17,215 bases of DNA from Methanosphaera sp. rholeuAM6 (GTDB lineage: Archaea > Methanobacteriota > Methanobacteria > Methanobacteriales > Methanobacteriaceae), in NCBI GenBank assembly GCA_003266105.1, contig MVAA01000030.1, forward strand, positions 1-17,215. Direction: 5' to 3'. Numbering within the stretch: position 1 is the stretch's first letter; each line of letters starts with the position of its first letter. Below are positions 14,601 through 17,215 of this stretch, piece by piece. Both the position numbers and the translations under genes were made by a program. Below the pieces are notes generated by a model, which searched no databases, was not told the origin of the DNA, and was given only the letters and a program-made list of their open reading frames with translations.

Positions 14601-14683
14601 TCAACATCACTTGCTGAAACCATACTCACAGTCAATAGAAGCATAGACACTAATAAAACTATATATAATAATTTTCTATCCAA
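11642..14683 (-). CDS. Large adhesin-like surface protein with beta-helix-like region and five Ig-like repeats
   Basis: About 1013 residues, secreted. The longest frame starts at ATG 14698, but its GGAGGT lies inside that ATG and points at the TTG at 14683 (8-base gap), so I choose TTG; the ATG at 14689 is an alternative. The signal peptide LDRKLLYIVLLVSMLLLTVSMVSA is clear. Residues about 60-420 have the Asn/Thr-rich short-strand pattern (NNGTLELKKVNFTDT, ADRCNFINTSGF) of a right-handed parallel beta-helix. An Ig-like linker domain follows (about 430-545). Then come five tandem Ig-like domains of about 94 residues, each with TVTGKF-D-NGN-L-YTP, a TD-NG-Y-L turn, and G-N-V-YSGN--Y near the end. 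There is no C-terminal membrane segment or sortase motif, so wall attachment is by other means. Such proteins are plentiful in gut Methanobacteriales and are thought to bind cells or surfaces. T-runs (11600-11640) follow the stop. Confidence 0.85.
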   Translation of the reverse strand: MDRKLLYIVLLVSMLLLTVSMVSASDVDSNTTISTVKSVDTAVSDSNVIEKLLKTDKTVKTEEQTNIDYNVKNTTELTKTINTLNKVKTNQTSTINLKKGQYDNINITWKNRNVKLIINGNDSILYNATISTKANTRMTVNSLSFKVYDYQPEDLTYNQLTNITNNGTLELKKVNFTDTILNIENDNILKADRCNFINTSGFTLLRNNHVAEFTNTLFKENSLLTETDSLIKNYAKLAFVNTTVTENNMPIFISGIKYYSYFNQDSTKRDFYKISELLFVNSTLNGSTQYRYVYDYMSADKVTIVNSTLYDISKPVDGMSIPSIESDEEYEKEYEFARLTNLDTEQLTLINNKIFNCRINLISDNITSIDNKFNNTIMYDGKKEKNLVNTNKNKNSTIKSTNNYIKNFINSKPSIIYFDDVIFPVYDVEILPLNKFIVNNEYYIPEIYVEYSDVISFKIKLMDSKGNALKKRQIYASWDDELFSLDNATQVTDSKGISIFKFNVIKKGEITCNPIIFTTDTDSVFSKNKKIISTEKILRVTIDKKTTILSFDKIPTATYDKQFTITGRYKDNNDVNLRYTPLTLKLNGKSYTVKTDANGIFKYTFKASKMGANNVSVSYPGNSRYWGDYVEKIFYVGKGTKLTLNKIDNTVLLDKVTVTGKFTDANGNALHYTPININIAGKDFNATTDAYGVYTLSVKTFRGGKNTVVASYDGNSRYAGATATGTFNVLRKATKLSINDISNTAYSDNVTIKGKFTDVNGNALHYTPVKVSINNNTYKVTTDKNGFYTLKAKTSRMGTNTVVVSYSGNANYLGTSVNSTFKVTKKATKIFADKIGRTCTGDNATIKGIFKDTSGNVLRYTNLTVKVNSKTYNVKTDKNGHFTLKVKVSKIGKNNITISYAGNRRYKASSVKKIVNVVKMTTRITVNKIKKTKVKSKVNVTGKVSDKNGVVLRYAKLNVTVNDKLYRVKTNADGFYSLTVKTSVVGTNNITVYYAGTSKYALKSKSTSFEVTN
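11645..13054 (-). repeat. Five tandem Ig-like domain repeats in the adhesin gene
   Basis: Five in-frame units of about 282 bases encoding about 94 residues each (residues roughly 549-1018 of the longest frame). Units 2 and 3 are the most alike (VTGKFTDANGNALHYTP against IKGKFTDVNGNALHYTP). The last two units are Lys-rich and more diverged. Related units appear in the adhesin at 16389. Confidence 0.75.
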
Positions 14684-15049
14684 AAGCATTACCTCCATAT
14701 AAAAACTTATGTTATATCCATTGATGGACTGATTAATATTTTTAAATTACATTATATTTAAAATAGTGGAATATAATTAGTTTTGAGTATTATAGTATTG
14801 TTTTAATAATTTTTGAAATAAGTATAAGGAATATTATTATCTTATTTTAGAATATAACATATTTCATAGTTTTTTTATAATTTGAATGAATTGTTTAATC
14901 TATCATTGAATCATTAATGGAAAAATTTTTTGGTAATGATTTTAGTTATATTTTTATATTATTATTTTCAAATAATTTTTTTGATGAGAAAATCTGTTGG
15001 GACAATTTTTTGTTTTTGTGATTTTTTCAGATTTTTGATGGTGTAAAAT

Positions 15050-15085
15050 TTTTACTTCGCTATACCACGGTTTAACGAAGTAAAA
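15050..15085. other. Perfect 10-base inverted repeat with GC-containing loop
   Basis: TTTTACTTCG (15050-15059) and CGAAGTAAAA (15076-15085) enclose a 16-base loop containing CCACGG. It stands out from sequence that is otherwise nearly pure A/T. Function unknown: RNA hairpin, protein site or remnant. Confidence 0.5.
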
Positions 15086-15159
15086 TATGTAAAAATTTAC
15101 AAGTAAAAAATTCAAGAAATAGAGGAAAAAGTATCTCTAAAATAGTGAATTTAACATAC

Positions 15160-15173
15160 TACATGTACATGTA
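15160..15173. other. 14-base perfect palindrome TACATGTACATGTA
   Basis: Fully self-complementary and made of a repeated CATGTA unit, in the gene-less region. No flanking TATA box is evident. Confidence 0.4.
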
Positions 15174-15620
15174 ACAATGTAAAAATACTATTTTATAAAA
15201 AAATACTGAAAAATATTTATGCAATAATTTCTAAAATATTTGCATTTAAATACTACCATATATTATATATTTCCTATTTTTAAAAAATTATTTTTCAGAT
15301 TCTGGAAGAAAAATTTCAACAATATTTTTTTCATGAATATTTTGAAAAATTCTGTCAATCCAATTTCAGATTAAAAAATATTTCATAAAAAATTTGTATT
15401 TTTATGATCAGTAATTCATAATTATCTAAATTATAAAAAATAATACAGAACATATATATGTAGTGATTTATTTTCGTACTTTTAGAATATTATAATAATT
15501 AGGGTATTTTTTTAAAATATTTTTCTAGATTTATGTTTACATTTCAAAAGTTAATTAGTAAATTTTTATTGTGGAAAAATAAATTAAATTTAATTCTTTT
15601 ATGCTTTTTTCAGAGATACA

Positions 15621-15668
15621 TTTATATACTATAGGGGGTATAGTATATAGTATACCCATAGGGGTATA
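15621..15668 (+). promoter_or_regulatory. Promoter with composite metal-type operator, copy B
   Basis: TATA box TTTATATA (15621-15628). Overlapping it, TATACTATA (15625-15633), five G, TATAGTATA (15639-15647): perfect 9-base arms around a G-tract. Then TATACCC (15651-15657), ATAG, GGGTATA (to 15668), a second perfect inverted repeat. This is the most regular of the copies. Expected start near 15650. Confidence 0.8.
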
Positions 15669-15814
15669 GGTAAATTAAACTCAAATTATAAAAACATAAT
15701 ATCATTTAAAAATCACATATTTAGTATAAATTGACGGGATGTTTAACATAGTTATTTCAACTAATCAATTAATTACTTTTTATGATTAATTGGTTAAACA
15801 TAACTATTTTTTTT
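15649..15814 (+). ncRNA. Candidate small RNA B (metal-type promoter to hairpin terminator)
   Basis: Predicted transcript of about 165 bases, ending in a long hairpin and eight-T run. The only frame (ATG at 15739, 16 codons) runs into the terminator stem and has no ribosome binding site, so it is taken as non-coding. Positions 15702-15722 are an identical 21-base match to 6052-6072 of candidate RNA A, at a similar distance from the operator (34 against 42 bases). The shared block includes ATCACATAT, also in candidate RNA C. It lies directly upstream of the feoA promoter, on the same strand but ending before it, so it is not the feoA leader. No known RNA family is recognised. A duplicated, co-regulated small RNA is the simplest reading. 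Confidence 0.5.
15748..15814 (+). terminator. Long hairpin plus eight-T run of candidate RNA B
   Basis: ATAGTTAT (15748-15755) pairs with ATAACTAT (15800-15807). Inside, CAATTAAT (15766-15773) pairs with ATTAATTG (15785-15792), extended by a G-T pair and three more pairs. GTTTAAC (15741-15747) and GTTAAAC (15793-15799) offer an alternative stem. Eight T follow at 15807-15814. Confidence 0.65.
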
Positions 15815-15883
15815 AAGTCGATTTAAGCTAAGATTATCCGATATCAACTGAATTGTAAAAATAGCCTCAGAGATATGAAAAAC

Positions 15884-15931
15884 TTTATATACTATGGGGG
15901 GTATAGTATTAATTATACCTATGGGGGTATA
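15884..15931 (+). promoter_or_regulatory. feoA promoter with composite metal-type operator, copy C
   Basis: TATA box TTTATATA (15884-15891) overlaps TATACTAT (15888-15895), six G (15896-15901), TATAGTAT. Then an 8-base spacer from the end of TATA, TATACC (15914-15919), TATG, GGGGTATA (15924-15931). Order and spacing equal copies A and B. The start should fall near 15911, inside the operator, leaving a leader of about 65 bases. Confidence 0.8.
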
Positions 15932-15978
15932 GGTTAACAAGCATAATTTAACAATTAAGATTATAGGAGAGAATTAAA

Positions 15979-16203
15979 ATGGTAAAAACTCTAAATGATT
16001 TAAAACCAGGAGAAAGTGGAATAATAAAAAAACATCAAATAAAAGGAACTCTAGGAAAACACTTAAGAGAAATGGGATTAATTAACGGAATTCCTATAAA
16101 ATTAGAACGAAGAGCTCCATTAGGTTATCCTGTAGAAATAAGAATCCAAGGATTCTCATTAGCACTAAGAAAAAAAGAAGCCCAATCAATTATTTTAGAA
16201 TAA
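15979..16203 (+). CDS. feoA: FeoA, small SH3-like component of ferrous iron transport
   Basis: 74 residues, the full usual length of FeoA, a small cytoplasmic beta-barrel (SH3-like) protein that supports the ferrous iron transporter FeoB. Family features are LKPGESGIIKKHQIKG near the start, the central LGKHLREMGLINGIPIKLERRAPLGYPVEIRIQGFSLALRKKEA, with the conserved LREMGL and the G-P...I-I-G-SLALRKKEA order, and hydrophobic end SIILE. The ATG has a TAGGAGAG site about 9 bases upstream. No feoB follows: 185 bases downstream an adhesin-like gene begins. The promoter is overlapped by a composite G-tract operator shared with the candidate small RNAs, so it is likely metal-controlled. A T-run just after the stop (16228-16233) may end the transcript. 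Confidence 0.92.
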   Translation: MVKTLNDLKPGESGIIKKHQIKGTLGKHLREMGLINGIPIKLERRAPLGYPVEIRIQGFSLALRKKEAQSIILE

Positions 16204-16388
16204 ATCTAAGTAATTGATTATAAATTTTTTCCTTAAACTCCAAGAAAAAATATATCTATTTTTTAATAATTCATGTTTCATACTTATTAATAACAAATAA
16301 AGAAAATATTTTATGTTTAAAAAAATATAATTTAATATATTATCTCAAAAAGGATAAAATTTTTTATTTAATTAAAATAAGTGTTAAA

Positions 16389-17215
16389 ATGAATAATAAA
16401 CATAAAATTTCTATAATAATTGTTGTCATATTTCTATCAGTGACACTTTTTACAACAACAGTATCAGCAACTGAAAATAATAATACTGATGTTACAGAAA
16501 ACCAAATTATCTCAGAAGATAATACACAAAGCATTTCTGACAATAATCCAACATACAATCCAGATTATTCCGAAAAAGATAATTCACAGACAAATACGGA
16601 TAATGGTACGGATATCACCAATGATGAAAGGAAAAATTCAGAGATTATCATTGATGCGTTAAATGATTCACAATACAATGATGACATTACAGTAACCGGT
16701 AAGTATGTTGATGAAGAAAATAATTCTGTTCGTTACGCTACATTGAAGATAAATGTTTTCAATATTACTTATCGAGTTAAAACAGATAAGTATGGAAAGT
16801 ATTCGTATACTTTCAAGGCAAAGCAAGTAGGACAGAATACTCTTACAGTATCATACTCAGGAAATGTCAAAATTATTGGTACAGAAAAAAATGCAACGTT
16901 CAATGTTGCCAAGAAAAATACCAACATCATCATCAATCCTATTGATAACGTTCAGTACTTGGATACAGTAAATCTTACAGGTAAATATGTTGATATTGAT
17001 AACAACAATGTAACTTATGCAACTTTAAAGATCAACGCCTATGGTACAACGTACCGTGTCAGAACAGACAAGTATGGTAACTATGCCTGTTCTTTCAAGG
17101 CAAAGGAAGTTGGAGAAACTACAATCACAATAACATACACAGGAAACATCAAATACATAGGAACACAAACAAACACAACATTCAACGTTACAAAGAAAAA
17201 TACGAACATTAAGAT
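16389..17215 (+). CDS. Adhesin-like surface protein, 5' part (cut by window edge)
   Basis: Open frame of 275 codons running off the end of the window. The signal peptide is MNNKHKISIIIVVIFL then SVTLFTTTVSA before TENN. Residues 28-80 are an Asn/Asp/Ser/Thr-rich linker. Two Ig-like domains follow (about 84-176 and 177-270), each with TVTGKYVD or NLTGKYVD, YATLKIN, YRVKTDKYG, SFKAK--G---, and YSGN or YTGN; they resemble those of the adhesin at 11642-14683 and each ends in KKNTNI. The two units are close copies in protein and partly in DNA. The ATG is chosen because it gives the signal peptide; the ribosome binding site before it is weak. More repeats probably follow outside the window. The likely role is surface attachment, as for the first adhesin. 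Confidence 0.85.
   Translation, partial: MNNKHKISIIIVVIFLSVTLFTTTVSATENNNTDVTENQIISEDNTQSISDNNPTYNPDYSEKDNSQTNTDNGTDITNDERKNSEIIIDALNDSQYNDDITVTGKYVDEENNSVRYATLKINVFNITYRVKTDKYGKYSYTFKAKQVGQNTLTVSYSGNVKIIGTEKNATFNVAKKNTNIIINPIDNVQYLDTVNLTGKYVDIDNNNVTYATLKINAYGTTYRVRTDKYGNYACSFKAKEVGETTITITYTGNIKYIGTQTNTTFNVTKKNTNIK

Larger units (their letters stand above)
14699..15620. other. About 0.9 kb extremely AT-rich gene-less region
   Basis: No coding frame or tRNA-like structure found. It holds the adhesin promoter region (with TCCAT-TG-ATGGA at 14717-14728), a GC-containing perfect hairpin (15050-15085), the palindrome TACATGTACATGTA (15160-15173), and many A/T-runs. The rest is low-complexity sequence. 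Confidence 0.6.

Noticed and set aside
14699..15620. tRNA, C/D box RNA or replication origin in the gene-less region
   Set aside because: No cloverleaf is found, the TGATGA-like string near 14980 has no matching CTGA box, and no repeated origin boxes or cdc6 gene are seen.
15739..15789. 16-codon ATG frame in candidate RNA B
   Set aside because: It lies within the terminator stem, has no ribosome binding site, and is not shared with unit A.

Overview
The window looks like a chromosomal segment of a very AT-rich methanogenic archaeon of the order Methanobacteriales, most like Methanosphaera. The reasons are archaeal TATA boxes (TTTATATA) ahead of genes, Shine-Dalgarno sites of the GGAGG and GGTGA types, frequent TTG/GTG starts, an archaeal-type tyrosine recombinase, a DUF2207 membrane protein, a CPBP-family membrane protease and large adhesin-like proteins built from tandem Ig-like domains. 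The assignment comes from reading the sequence only; no database was searched.

Layout. 1-3100: a tyrosine recombinase on + faces a set of small - strand genes (a ribbon-helix-helix DNA-binding protein, an unknown helical protein, a coiled-coil protein and a small possible winged-helix protein). This may be the edge of an integrated element. 3260-5721: CPBP protease-like protein, an unknown 216-residue protein, a small secreted protein and a 106-residue unknown protein. 5722-6690: no ordinary gene, but two metal-type promoters each followed by a short transcript ending in a hairpin and T-run. 6690-8415, all on -: a 58-residue 2[4Fe-4S] ferredoxin, a 59-residue acidic protein, a second copy of the coiled-coil protein, and a membrane-anchored EF-hand-like protein. 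8662-9527: a DtxR-like palindrome, a promoter and an LCM/TcmP-type methyltransferase. 9678-14698, on -: a DUF2207 protein and a 1 kDa-residue adhesin-like protein. 14699-15620: about 0.9 kb with no gene. 15621-16203: a third promoter/ncRNA unit of the same type and then feoA. 16389-end: the start of another adhesin-like protein, cut by the window edge.

The most interesting signal is a composite operator (A/T-rich inverted repeat around a G-tract, then a TACC-N4-GGGGTA box) that overlaps the TATA box of feoA. The same composite lies ahead of two apparently non-coding transcripts, at about 5992-6124 and 15649-15814; a simpler version lies ahead of a third at about 6357-6547. Each transcript ends in a strong hairpin plus T-run, and two share an identical 21-base block. 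The operator looks like those of CsoR/RcnR/FrmR-family repressors. I infer a metal-responsive regulon containing feoA and a small family of regulatory RNAs, one of which lies beside a ferredoxin gene. This is a hypothesis, with tests given under findings.
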